Shown one piece after another: positions 43,498 to 52,013 of a stretch of DNA of 64,000 nucleotides. Positions within the stretch are counted from its first letter, which is position 1, and each line of letters opens with the position of its first letter. This DNA is from Paenibacillus rhizovicinus (lineage in GTDB: Bacteria; Bacillota; Bacilli; Paenibacillales; Paenibacillaceae). The position numbers and the translations under genes are program-made. A model generated the notes under the pieces. It searched no databases and was not told the DNA's origin. It saw nothing but the letters and a program-made list of their open reading frames with translations. The stretch is taken from positions 4,656,501-4,720,500 of the forward strand of contig NZ_CP048286.1 in assembly GCF_010365285.1 (NCBI RefSeq), read 5' to 3'.

Positions 43498-44406
43498 ATG
43501 CTCTTTTCTGCATGGAAGCCCATGATCGTGAGTGAGGGGAAGGAGGCCTTCGACGATGAAGACTACCTCTTCGAGCCCAAGTATGACGGCTGGCGCATGC
43601 TCATTCATAAGCATAACGAACGCATCGAAGCCTACACCCGCTACGGAGCGCTGGTTACAGCCAAGTTTCCCGAATTGAAGGAGGCGGCAGCCGCGATCAA
43701 GGCCGACACGGCTATTTTGGATTGCGAAGGGATCTGCATGCGCGGGGGACGGCCCGTGTTCGACGATTTTGCGTATCGCGGGAGGCTGAGCCTGGCTTCA
43801 AGAATCGCCCAAGCGGCCCGTACGCATCCGGCGACTTTCGTCGTGTTCGATCTTCTCTATACGGATCGCGCGCATTTACATGAACCATTAACGCAGCGAA
43901 AAGAACGTTTAACCGATGTCGTGAGCGATTCGCCCGTTCTCACGAAAACCATGTTTGTCGACGGGAAGGGCAAGGCGCTGTTCGCGATGACGAAGGAGAA
44001 AGGCATGGAAGGCATTGTCGCGAAACGAAAGGATTCTGCCTATCGCTTGAATCAGACATCGCCGGATTGGCTGAAAATCAAGCATTTCAAGACCATCGAC
44101 ACGATTATTTTGGGCTATCGGACAGAACCTTTCGCGCTGGTCTTGGGACTTCACTTCAGGACGGTGACGAACAAGCCGGTAGGAACCGTAGAAAAAGGCA
44201 TCACGCCTGAAGAAAAACAAACTTTCCTGGCAATCGCGCAAAGGCTCCATACTGTAGAGGACCAGCGAACGCAGTGGATCGAGCCGCGCTTGTGCTGCCG
44301 AATCGAATATCAGGACCGAACGGACATGCATCAGCTGCATGGAACGAATTTCCTGGGGTTCCTGCCAGATCGCAAGCCGGAGAATTGCGTCTGGGCTTAT
44401 GATTAA
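43498..44406 (+). CDS. ATP-dependent DNA ligase, second copy
   Basis: A 302-residue ligase. The adenylation motif is KYDGWR (residues 28-33), with LDCEGICMRGG, FVVFDLLY, EGIVAKRKDSAYR and WLKIKHFKT as motifs III to V, and a shortened OB domain ending with conserved WIEPRLCCRIEY and LHGTNFLGFLPD. It is distinct from the LigD ligase at 1509 and lies apart from ku. GGGGAGGAATG precedes the ATG at 43498. Such extra ligases occur in many Bacillota; a role in repair is likely but unproven. Confidence 0.9.
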   Translation: MLFSAWKPMIVSEGKEAFDDEDYLFEPKYDGWRMLIHKHNERIEAYTRYGALVTAKFPELKEAAAAIKADTAILDCEGICMRGGRPVFDDFAYRGRLSLASRIAQAARTHPATFVVFDLLYTDRAHLHEPLTQRKERLTDVVSDSPVLTKTMFVDGKGKALFAMTKEKGMEGIVAKRKDSAYRLNQTSPDWLKIKHFKTIDTIILGYRTEPFALVLGLHFRTVTNKPVGTVEKGITPEEKQTFLAIAQRLHTVEDQRTQWIEPRLCCRIEYQDRTDMHQLHGTNFLGFLPDRKPENCVWAYD

Positions 44407-44465
44407 ATGAATGAAGCGAGCCTAGTCGGTAAAACAAGGATCAAGATATCTTGCAAGATAAAACT

Positions 44466-44500
44466 GCCAGTCGTCGGTAATCACCGCGGCTGGCTTTTTC
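44466..44500 (+). terminator. Rho-independent terminator after the ligase
   Basis: Stem GCCAGTCGTCGGT/ACCGCGGCTGGC with AATC loop and TTTTTC tail. Confidence 0.7.
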
Positions 44501-44639
44501 TTTGCTGCCGATGGGACTGCTAGGCATCTGGACGTTGATGGGCATCCCGTGCGGAAAGGATGAATTTTCATAAAACGGAAGGATTCCGCGCCTTAAGGAT
44601 GAATTGTTTATACGAGTACGCAGATGAAAGGTGAGTGTC

Positions 44640-45746
44640 ATGCAGAAGATGAAAATCGGCATTATTGGTTGCGGCATGATCAGTGGTATTTATCTGGAGA
44701 ACTGTACCAAGTCATTCGCCATCCTGGAAGTTGTCGCGGTCGCGGACCTGGTGATCGACCTGGCCAAGAAGCGGGCGGAGGAATTCGGGATTCCGAAAGC
44801 GTGCACGCCTGAGGAATTGCTGGCCGATCCCGAGATTGAACTTGTCGTGAATTTAACGGCGCCACAGGCGCATACGGAAGTGAACTTGCAAATCCTGCAG
44901 GCGGGCAAGCATGTGTATGCGGAGAAGCCTTTTGCATTGAATCGGGCGGACGCGGATCGCGTACTGGCGCTGGCGAAGGAAAAGGGCCTTCGGGTCGGCA
45001 GCGCGCCGGATACGTTCTTCGGCGCGGGGCTGCAAACGAGCCGGAAAATCATCGAAGACGGCTGGATCGGCACGCCATATGCGGCGAGCGGCTTGATCCT
45101 GATGGGCAATTCGTTCGACGCGATGCGTCCGAACTTCGATAACTTCTTGCAGTTCGGCTGGGACCCGCTGTTCGATATGGCGCCTTATTATTTAACCGCT
45201 TTCATCCATCTGCTCGGTCCGGTGAGAAGCGTCAGCGGCTCGGCCGGCAACGTACGCACGGAGCATACGGTGACCAATCCGTTCTCGCCGAGATACGGAG
45301 ATACGGTTCCGATCGGCGCGCCGCTGCATGTGACGGCGATGCTCGAATTCGAGAACGGCGCAACGGCCAGCCTGCAGGCGGCCAAAGAAAGCTTCGGCTA
45401 TACGCCGCGCCTCGAAATTTACGGGACGGAAGGCATTCTGCACGTACCGGACCCGAATATGTTCGACGGGGCCATTACGCTCCAGCAGCGGAACGGACAG
45501 ACGCAATCGTTCCCGTATTCGCATGATTTCGCGAAGAACAGCCGCGGCGTCGGCATCGCCGATATGGCGTATGCGATCCGCTCGGGCAGACAGCATCGCG
45601 CAAGCGGCGAGCTGGCCAGCCACGTGCTCGATATTCAGCTGGGCATTCTCGCCTCGTCCCAAGAAGGCCGCCATATCCCGATCGAAGCGAGCTGCGAACA
45701 ACCGGCAGCGCTGCCGTTGGGTTTGAAATATAACGCGTTGGATTAA
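44640..45746 (+). CDS. Gfo/Idh/MocA family oxidoreductase
   Basis: A 368-residue NAD(P)-dependent sugar or polyol dehydrogenase. The Rossmann start KIGIIGCGMISGIYL, VNLTAPQAHTEVNLQILQAG and EKPFALNRADAD (the catalytic-lysine EKP motif) define the family; the C-terminal alpha/beta domain follows with substrate residues near HDFAKNSRG. ATG at 44640 with AAAGGTGAG in front was chosen over the GTG at 44631. It heads a group of two such dehydrogenases and two TIM-barrel isomerases, separated from the rest by a repeat-rich gap. Confidence 0.9.
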   Translation: MQKMKIGIIGCGMISGIYLENCTKSFAILEVVAVADLVIDLAKKRAEEFGIPKACTPEELLADPEIELVVNLTAPQAHTEVNLQILQAGKHVYAEKPFALNRADADRVLALAKEKGLRVGSAPDTFFGAGLQTSRKIIEDGWIGTPYAASGLILMGNSFDAMRPNFDNFLQFGWDPLFDMAPYYLTAFIHLLGPVRSVSGSAGNVRTEHTVTNPFSPRYGDTVPIGAPLHVTAMLEFENGATASLQAAKESFGYTPRLEIYGTEGILHVPDPNMFDGAITLQQRNGQTQSFPYSHDFAKNSRGVGIADMAYAIRSGRQHRASGELASHVLDIQLGILASSQEGRHIPIEASCEQPAALPLGLKYNALD

Positions 45747-45747
45747 G

Positions 45748-45933
45748 CTGATTGGTTTGCGTTTCCCGACGAAGGTCGGGAAATGCAGCATTCAGCTACT
45801 TCGGAAGCATAGGCAGGCGATTGGTTTGCGTTTCCCGACGAAGGTCGGGAAATGCAGCATTCAGCTACTTCGGAAGCATAGGCAGCTGATTGGTTTGCGT
45901 TGCCCGACGAAGGTCGGGGAATGCAGCATTCAG
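45748..45933. repeat. Three-copy 69 bp tandem repeat
   Basis: Units begin GATTGGTTTGCGTTTCCCGA near 45748, 45818 and 45887 (period 69); the third copy stops at about 45933. Each carries the hairpin CCCGAC-GAAG-GTCGGG and ATGCAGCATTCAG. The frame across it is simply repeated and is not a gene. Confidence 0.8.
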
Positions 45934-45937
45934 AGGC

Positions 45938-46132
45938 TAACGAATCATAGCGTTCTTATTTGGTCGAATAGACATGGAAAATCAATCTAACGAATCTCAG
46001 CGGCCTTATGCGAATCAAAACACGAAGAAATAGGCGAAAAAGCGAGTTATCGCTAGCGATAGCGCTCATAGGATTCGTTAGAAACCCGAAATGAGGTATT
46101 TGGGTCGAATAAGGTTTATTCGATTCGTTAGC
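45938..46132. repeat. Cluster of TAACGAATC intergenic motifs
   Basis: TAACGAATC-type motifs in direct orientation at 45938-45967 and 45988-46013, and inverted (ATTCGTTAG) at 46061-46081 and 46122-46131. Related motifs lie at 32204-32281. They fill the gap between the dehydrogenase and the isomerase genes. Confidence 0.5.
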
Positions 46133-46177
46133 CAGGTGCTCCAGTTGCTCCAGGTGCTCCAGGTGCTCCAGGTGCTC
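46133..46177. repeat. 9 bp tandem repeat, five copies
   Basis: CAGGTGCTC repeated five times (46133, 46142, 46151, 46160, 46169), the second with one change. Confidence 0.85.
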
Positions 46178-46298
46178 CGGCCCACTGAACGTAATAGCAT
46201 TAGCCATTCGTATTAGCAACGGCAATACGACATTCGCCGACATCGCAAGCACAGGCCAAGCACGGCCTCAATCCCACTCCAGAAAGGTTGAGAGAACG

Positions 46299-47051
46299 AT
46301 GAGATTTCCGATTGCACTGCAGCCCTATACGATTCGCGAGGAACTGAAACAGGATTTTCTGGGCAGCTATACGAAGGTTGCCGAAATCGGCTATCAAGCC
46401 GTCGAAGCGGGTCCGCCGCCGGAAGGCGTGACGATCGAAGAAATGAAAGCGCATTTCGACCGGATCGGCCTTCAAGTCGTAGGCTGCCATACCGGCCTGG
46501 ATCAGCTTACGAACGGCCTGGATCAGCTGGTCGATTATCTGAATCTGTTCGGCGCGCGCTATGTCGCGATGTCCTACCGGTTCGATTCCCGCGAGGCTGT
46601 GCTGGAAGCGGCCAAAACGTTCAATAGCGTCGGCGCCGCCTGCCGCGAGCGGGGCATTCAATTCCTCTACCACAATCATGACTGGGAGTTCCAGCAGTTC
46701 GACGGCGAGTCCGCGCTTGATATTTTGCTCGGCGCTACCGATCCTCAGCTGGTGAAGCTGGAGCTGGACGTCTATTGGGCGCAGAAAGGCGGCGTTGACC
46801 CCGTGGCTTACTTGCGCAAGCTGAAGGGGCGCTGTCCGCTGCTGCACGTGAAGGATATGGAGCCGGGAGACGAGCGCTTCTTCGCGGAAGTCGGAGAAGG
46901 CGTGCTCGATTTCGAAGCGATTCTTGCCGTTGCCGAGGAGATCGGCACGGAATGGCTCGTGGTCGAGCAGGATGCCTGCCGCCGTTCGCCGTTCGAGAGC
47001 ATTGCCATCAGCTACAATAACTTAAGCAAAATGGGGGTCGTCGCAAAATGA
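46299..47051 (+). CDS. Sugar phosphate isomerase/epimerase family protein
   Basis: A 250-residue TIM-barrel protein of the AP-endonuclease-2-like fold. FPIALQPYTIREELKQDF begins it; the metal site is plausible in YHNHDWEF (His, Asp), KLELDVYWAQKGGVDP and LLHVKDME, with VVEQD near the end. These are the acidic and His ligands used in the inosose-isomerase/IolE-like group. AAAGGTTGAGAG lies ahead of the ATG at 46299. It overlaps the next dehydrogenase by four bases, so the two act together, likely in polyol or sugar oxidation and epimerisation. Confidence 0.88.
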   Translation: MRFPIALQPYTIREELKQDFLGSYTKVAEIGYQAVEAGPPPEGVTIEEMKAHFDRIGLQVVGCHTGLDQLTNGLDQLVDYLNLFGARYVAMSYRFDSREAVLEAAKTFNSVGAACRERGIQFLYHNHDWEFQQFDGESALDILLGATDPQLVKLELDVYWAQKGGVDPVAYLRKLKGRCPLLHVKDMEPGDERFFAEVGEGVLDFEAILAVAEEIGTEWLVVEQDACRRSPFESIAISYNNLSKMGVVAK

Positions 47052-48124
47052 GCGGAACCATCAAAGTCGGCCTAATCGGATACGGCTTTGCGGGAAGCGC
47101 CTTCCACGCGCCTATAATTACGTCGGTTCCGGGCCTGGAGCTGACCAAAGTCGTCGAACGCAGAAGCGATAAATCCAAGGAGCGGTATCCGTGGGTGGAA
47201 GTCGTGCGGGACGCACGGGATCTCTACGCGGACGACGCGATCGATCTGGTCGTGGTGACGACGCCGAGCACGGATCACTACGCCTTCGTCAAAGACGCGC
47301 TGCTTGCGGGCAAGCATGTCGTCGTCGAGAAGCCGTTCACGCCTTCTTCCGCCGAAGCGGACGAGCTCATCGCCCTCGCGAAGAAACAAGGCAAAGTGCT
47401 CACGGTCTATCACAACCGCCGTTTCGACGGCGATTTCCTGACGCTGCGCGAAATCCTTGATCAGGATTTGCTGGGCGAAGTGAAGGAAGCGGAGTTCCAC
47501 TGGGACGGCTTCGCGCCGGTCCTGCGTTCGACCAACTGGCGCGAAGGAAGTGAGCCGGGAACGGGCGTGTTTTATGATCTGGGCGTTCATTTCCTGGATC
47601 AGGCGGTCAAGCTGTTCGGCATTCCTGCCACGATTTCCGGCGATATCCGAAAGCAGCGCGGCGGCGAAGCGCATGACTACTTCGACGTGACGCTCCAATA
47701 CGGCAGCGGGCTGAAGGTGCGTCTGAAGTCGTCCAAATTCGTGCGGGAATCGTTCCCTCGTTATTCCTTGCACGGTACGAAAGGATCGTTCGTGAAATAC
47801 GGCGTCGATCCGCAGGAAGCGGCATTGATCGCAGGAACGCAGCCATCGGCCGTGCGCAATTGGGGCAAAGAGCCGAAGGAGCTGTGGGGCAAAATCAACG
47901 CTTCCGTCGGCGGCTTGCACGTGGAAGGCGTTATCGAGACGATCGCGGGCTCCTATGTGGACTATTACCGGAACGTGATGGAACATATCAACGGGCAAGC
48001 GGAATTGGAAGTGAAGCCGGAAGAGGCAAGACTGGCGATTCAACTGATCGAGCTGGCGCTGCAGAGCAGCGACGAAGGCCGGGCATTGCCGGTCCCATTC
48101 GCCGAAGCGGCGCCGATTGCCTGA
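47048..48124 (+). CDS. Gfo/Idh/MocA family oxidoreductase
   Basis: A 358-residue dehydrogenase with KVGLIGYGFAGSAFHAP, VVTTPSTDHYAFVKDALLAG and VEKPFTPSSAEAD as Rossmann and catalytic parts. The C-terminal domain has FYDLGVHFLDQAVKLFG and HDYFDVTLQYG. The ATG overlaps the isomerase stop (ATGA). It differs from the copy at 44640 and resembles YvaA/scyllo-inositol-type dehydrogenases by eye; the substrate is not known. Confidence 0.9.
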   Translation: MSGTIKVGLIGYGFAGSAFHAPIITSVPGLELTKVVERRSDKSKERYPWVEVVRDARDLYADDAIDLVVVTTPSTDHYAFVKDALLAGKHVVVEKPFTPSSAEADELIALAKKQGKVLTVYHNRRFDGDFLTLREILDQDLLGEVKEAEFHWDGFAPVLRSTNWREGSEPGTGVFYDLGVHFLDQAVKLFGIPATISGDIRKQRGGEAHDYFDVTLQYGSGLKVRLKSSKFVRESFPRYSLHGTKGSFVKYGVDPQEAALIAGTQPSAVRNWGKEPKELWGKINASVGGLHVEGVIETIAGSYVDYYRNVMEHINGQAELEVKPEEARLAIQLIELALQSSDEGRALPVPFAEAAPIA

Positions 48125-48228
48125 GGAATCAGAGTAACAGAGAATAGGATGCTAGAGAAACAGAATGCTAGAATAATAGATTGCTAGAAGATCAAAGTAA
48201 CAGAGTTACAGAGAAGGAGAGAATGAAC

Positions 48229-49062
48229 ATGTTCCCATTTAAAGCGTCGCTCAATGCGTCGACCTTGTTTCCGTTCAAGTTGAACGTGCTGGAACAAGTG
48301 CGCATCGCGGCAGAGGCCGGTTATGAAGGTATTGAGCTGTGGGTAGGCGATATTGAAGCTTACCTCCAAGCTGGAGGCACGACCGGCGAATTGCGAGGAA
48401 GCTTGGAGCGCGCGGGCATCGCGCTGGCGAACGCCATTGCGTTCTTCAAGTGGGCGGACCGTGACGAAGCCGTTCGCGAGGAAGGCTTCGCGCAAGCCGA
48501 ACGCGAGATGCGCATGCTGGCGGAGCTCGGCTGCGCCGCAGTGGCAGCGCCGCCTTTCGGCGATGTAGCGGATGTATCGCTTGCCGATATGGGACGCCAC
48601 TTTGCTCGCCTGTCGGAACTGGGGCGCACCGTCGGTATCGATGTGTACCTGGAATTCTGGGGACGCGCGCGCACGCTGTCGCGGGTGGACGAAGCGCTCA
48701 CCGTGAAGCGGGAAAGCGGCGTCGAAGGCGCAAAGCTGCTCCTGGATCCGTTTCATATGTACACGGGCGGAAGCACGGTCGAGGATTTGAAGCAGGTAAG
48801 CGGAGACAGCATAGGGATCTTCCACGTGAACGACTATCCGGCGGATCCTCCGCAGGCAGTCATTACCGACGCAGATCGTGTATTCCCGGGCGAAGGCGTC
48901 GCGCCAACGGCGGCCATCGCGCGGCAGCTGTACGCTTCCGGATACCGCGGCTTCCTGTCGCTGGAACTCTTCATCACCGACTTTGGCGGCATGACGGCGG
49001 AGGAAGTGGCGGCCAAAGGGCTGGCGGATCTGAAGGCAGCCTATCAAGTAGAGCAGCCATAA
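48229..49062 (+). CDS. Sugar phosphate isomerase/epimerase family protein
   Basis: A second TIM-barrel protein, 277 residues, starting MFPFKASLNASTLFPFKLNV. Metal-site candidates are YLEFWGRA, LLLDPFHMYTGG, FHVNDYPADPP and SLELFITDFGG, the pattern of the family. The ATG at 48229 lies nine bases after AAGGAG; ATG 48223 is too close. It follows the dehydrogenase by about 105 bases containing short ATGCTAGA repeats. A terminator follows. Confidence 0.88.
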   Translation: MFPFKASLNASTLFPFKLNVLEQVRIAAEAGYEGIELWVGDIEAYLQAGGTTGELRGSLERAGIALANAIAFFKWADRDEAVREEGFAQAEREMRMLAELGCAAVAAPPFGDVADVSLADMGRHFARLSELGRTVGIDVYLEFWGRARTLSRVDEALTVKRESGVEGAKLLLDPFHMYTGGSTVEDLKQVSGDSIGIFHVNDYPADPPQAVITDADRVFPGEGVAPTAAIARQLYASGYRGFLSLELFITDFGGMTAEEVAAKGLADLKAAYQVEQP

Positions 49063-49070
49063 GCGCTATT

Positions 49071-49104
49071 AGCAGTCGGCATCTATTGCCGGCTGCTTTT
49101 CTTT
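49071..49104 (+). terminator. Rho-independent terminator
   Basis: Stem AGCAGTCGGCA/TGCCGGCTGCT with TCTAT loop and TTTCTTTTG tail. Confidence 0.8.
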
Positions 49105-49208
49105 TGCGTATAATTGCGATTTTGCCTAAAGGATGCAGGAGCTGAAAACGCAACTTTTTCCACCTGTTCATAGTCTTATTGTTAGCGTTTCCGTTGAGGA
49201 GGAACAGG

Positions 49209-49730
49209 ATGAACATAAGAATGCTGATGCCAATAGCGATGTTGGCGTTGCCGCTTTGCTTGGCCGGATGCAGCGGGGCTGCTCCTTCTGATGATCCGAA
49301 CACCATTGCGTGGCAAGGGAAAGGCGTTCATTGGGAGTACGGTATCAAGCTTGTCCATAAACCGAACGATCAAGTGACGTTCATCTCGCATGGGCAAAAT
49401 CCCGCTAAGCCCTGTGAGGCACCGGACTATGCCGTGGAAATCAGCGAAGGCTTCATCTATACAGGTAAGGACAGGCGGGAGATTACCTCATTCGAGGTAG
49501 CCATGAACGGGATCCCCTCCTTCTTGCCGACAGTTTCCACGATGTCGCAGGGCGGATTGAATGGGCTGGAGCAAGGAGCGGCGTACGGCGGCATGTCGCA
49601 AAATGAATGTTTTACGAAGGCGCAATGGGAGCATATGCGGCAGGATACGTCCAACACCTATACGATTTCGGTAAAGGCGCTCCCGAGCGACGATTTGCAA
49701 GAAACGTTCTCGCTTCAAACAGCGAATTAA
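49209..49730 (+). CDS. Lipoprotein of unknown function
   Basis: A 173-residue lipoprotein: MNIRMLMPIAMLALPLCLAGC with lipobox LAGC (Cys21). The mature domain includes GKGVHWEYGIKLVHKPNDQV and ITSFEVAMNGIPSFLPT, no known family to me; it has two further cysteines. GAGGAGG precedes the ATG at 49209. It is followed 22 bases later by an acetyltransferase gene. Confidence 0.78.
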   Translation: MNIRMLMPIAMLALPLCLAGCSGAAPSDDPNTIAWQGKGVHWEYGIKLVHKPNDQVTFISHGQNPAKPCEAPDYAVEISEGFIYTGKDRREITSFEVAMNGIPSFLPTVSTMSQGGLNGLEQGAAYGGMSQNECFTKAQWEHMRQDTSNTYTISVKALPSDDLQETFSLQTAN

Positions 49731-49752
49731 GATCGAGGAGTGAAAGGCGCTC

Positions 49753-50619
49753 GTGGATGACAATATGAACATCTTGCCATTGATTGGCTTAATTTCAACA
49801 GGTGCCGAAAGCTTCGTCAGAGAAGCGCTTGCCAGTCAGCGGGTCTCCATTGATTTTTTTGAGAATTCGGCGCTGAACCATGGTATATTCTGTGTGGCGG
49901 AACATCCGGAGTGCGTGATCGCATACGCTGCTTTTCGGAAGTACAGTGATCCGGATTCCTTATGCGAAGCGATGCGGGAACGAATGCGTCCGTACTTGCA
50001 TAATGCCGATGAGACCAGAGAAATCTGCTTCAATGTCTATGGCAGAAACAGCGAAATCATCGCGTTCGCGAGAGAACTCGGGTTTGCATCGGATATGGAG
50101 GGCTACGAGCTGAAGCTCGAGCGGTCCGAACCGTCCGAATCGTCCGAACTGTCCGAGCACGCTCCATCCGCAGCGGAACTCGTGGAGCGCGGATTCACGT
50201 CGGAGATGCTGGAATCGTTCATTCATTTGTTCGAGAGGGCGTATGCGGCGTTAAATGAAGCGAACGGCTGGCCGACGGACGGGTTCCGAAGTCAGCCCGG
50301 ATCCTTTCTGCAGCGTCTGCATAGCCGGGAACAGGCTGGACAGGTGCGATCCTTTTGGCTGGGAGGTCGGCTAGTCGGCGCTTATGTGATCGCAGGCACG
50401 CATATTCGTGATTTGGTCATCGATCCCGCCTATCAGAACCGCGGGTTTGGAAGGATTTTGTTGAACAGTTGCATCAACCGCATGAGCAGCGTGCCGGGAC
50501 AGGAGACGATTCTGCTGCGCGTGGCCAAGTCGAATGCCGGGGCCAAGCGATTTTATGAGCGGAACCGTTTCACCGAACAGGCATGCTTTGCTGAACATAC
50601 ATTTCGGAAGGGAGGATGA
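49753..50619 (+). CDS. GNAT family N-acetyltransferase
   Basis: A 288-residue acetyltransferase with an N-terminal degenerate GNAT-like half (VREALASQRVSIDFFENS) and a C-terminal functional one: AYVIAGTHIRDLVIDPAYQNRGFGRILL holds the acetyl-CoA loop (NRGFG) and RVAKSNAGAKRFYERNRF the final helix. A short Glu/Ser repeat (SEPSESSELSEH, about residues 118-130) links the halves. It begins with a GTG at 49753. Substrate unknown; the next gene overlaps its stop. Confidence 0.82.
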   Translation: MDDNMNILPLIGLISTGAESFVREALASQRVSIDFFENSALNHGIFCVAEHPECVIAYAAFRKYSDPDSLCEAMRERMRPYLHNADETREICFNVYGRNSEIIAFARELGFASDMEGYELKLERSEPSESSELSEHAPSAAELVERGFTSEMLESFIHLFERAYAALNEANGWPTDGFRSQPGSFLQRLHSREQAGQVRSFWLGGRLVGAYVIAGTHIRDLVIDPAYQNRGFGRILLNSCINRMSSVPGQETILLRVAKSNAGAKRFYERNRFTEQACFAEHTFRKGG

Positions 50620-50624
50620 TTCTT

Positions 50625-51200
50625 GTGCAAGTCGCTTTATTCATCGTAGGTGTTCTAGTCTTAATCATTGGCATATTTTTCGGTTTTGCCGATGAGAATC
50701 TAGGGGTTATTATTGCAAGCGTCGTTGGCGGATTTATCCTGTTAGGGATCGCCAGGCTGATCGAGCTGCTGGAAGGGATAAGTCTTCATTTACTGAAAGT
50801 GCCCGTGACCTTCAATCAGCTCCGCAACATTATTATGAACTCCACTACGTATCGCATTGAATCAGCATCCTTTGATATTCATCCTAATGCGAAAGGCGAG
50901 CCGATGTATCCGCTGGTCATTTTGGATAACGCCTATTATTTAAGGGCGAGGGTGTTCTATGCGTATCTGAGCCAATCGGAGGATAAATATACATTTGCCT
51001 TGCCGGAACAAGACCCCGTCGTTATCCATACGGCAGACTCGTACTATAAAGGCGTCAGCTTATTCAATTATCAGGATCATGTCTATGTCAAGTTGAATGC
51101 CATCCGTCTTATTCCGAATATAGAAGGAAATAAACTCGTTCTTGAGTATCTTTCAGGAGAGCAAACAGATGATCATTACGTTGAATCAGATCAAGGCTAA
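50625..51200 (+). CDS. Membrane protein of unknown function
   Basis: A 191-residue protein with two N-terminal hydrophobic spans (VALFIVGVLVLIIGIFFGFA and VIIASVVGGFILLGIARLI), then a soluble domain rich in Tyr and Ile (YPLVILDNAYYLRARVFYAY, DHVYVKLNAIRLIPN). AAGGGAGG lies nine bases before the GTG at 50625; the ATG at 50616 is too close to that site. Its end overlaps the next unknown gene by 32 bases. Lower GC than neighbours. No family recognised. Confidence 0.65.
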   Translation: MQVALFIVGVLVLIIGIFFGFADENLGVIIASVVGGFILLGIARLIELLEGISLHLLKVPVTFNQLRNIIMNSTTYRIESASFDIHPNAKGEPMYPLVILDNAYYLRARVFYAYLSQSEDKYTFALPEQDPVVIHTADSYYKGVSLFNYQDHVYVKLNAIRLIPNIEGNKLVLEYLSGEQTDDHYVESDQG

Positions 51201-51930
51201 TACAAGTAAAATCATTGAAGTCAGAGAACAAGAAGAACTTATCTCTCATATTCAAATGCCCGTGACTGCGCGCGTCTTCTCAACGACGATGCAAGCAGAC
51301 GGAGAATTGGCGTATCGCACGCAGTTCCAGCCTCTGAAAGGATTGCAAAATGCCATTCCGTTAAAATGGCTCTGGAGCAAACAAGTCAAGGAGGCTTGCT
51401 TGGTAAAGGATCGCAACGACAACGTGATCGGCGCCTTGCGGCACGTTCAATCGGAAGCGATGCTCAGCTATTACGAAGTGGGATTCATGACGGAAAGCTT
51501 GGCAATATACGAGGTCTCCAAAAAGCATAACCTGCATCTGCTGATCTTTTTCGAAGGACGGCAAATCGGCCAAATTGAGAAAAGCTTCGTTGTACGAAAT
51601 AATTTGGACCGCTATTCGCTGTTTCTATTAGACGACTTTGCCCGATTCAAAGACCTGCTCATTTTGTTCGTTGGCTACTTCGACAATTGGAATTATGCGA
51701 ATATCGGTGAAATCGTCGTCAGCAAGAAGCAGGTCAAATGGGAGTGGTCCTACAGCAAGGCAAATAAGAAATACGACAAGAAATGGCTTCCGAACCACTT
51801 TGCTATTAGTGAAGCGCATAAGGCGGCCATAGATAACGAGCAGATGAATATAGGGTTTAAACTATTATTCGCTTTCGTGGTGATCTGCGGTTTATCGGTA
51901 CTGGCTTTTAATTTTTGGTCGCTTAGGTGA
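51169..51930 (+). CDS. Tail-anchored-looking protein of unknown function, LURP/tubby-like in appearance
   Basis: A 253-residue protein. The central part (DNVIGALRHVQSEAMLSYYE, then HLLIFFEGRQIGQIEKSFVV) has the alternating strand pattern of LURP-one/tubby-like barrels, only a visual resemblance. The C-terminal 20 residues form one hydrophobic span (LLFAFVVICGLSVLAFNFW), so it may be tail-anchored. AGGAGAG precedes the ATG at 51169, inside the previous gene. The overlap implies that the two membrane-linked proteins are made together and may form a complex. Confidence 0.6.
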   Translation: MIITLNQIKANTSKIIEVREQEELISHIQMPVTARVFSTTMQADGELAYRTQFQPLKGLQNAIPLKWLWSKQVKEACLVKDRNDNVIGALRHVQSEAMLSYYEVGFMTESLAIYEVSKKHNLHLLIFFEGRQIGQIEKSFVVRNNLDRYSLFLLDDFARFKDLLILFVGYFDNWNYANIGEIVVSKKQVKWEWSYSKANKKYDKKWLPNHFAISEAHKAAIDNEQMNIGFKLLFAFVVICGLSVLAFNFWSLR

Positions 51931-52013
51931 ATCCAGAGCCGGCAGGTCCCGGACGCGATTCGGAGTACGATGAATAGGCATGTACATAAGAAGCCCATGG
52001 GAGGAACGAGAAA

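Noticed and set aside
45748..45933. CRISPR-like array of 69 bp units
   Set aside because: Whole units, not short repeats with variable spacers, are copied; only three copies and no cas gene.
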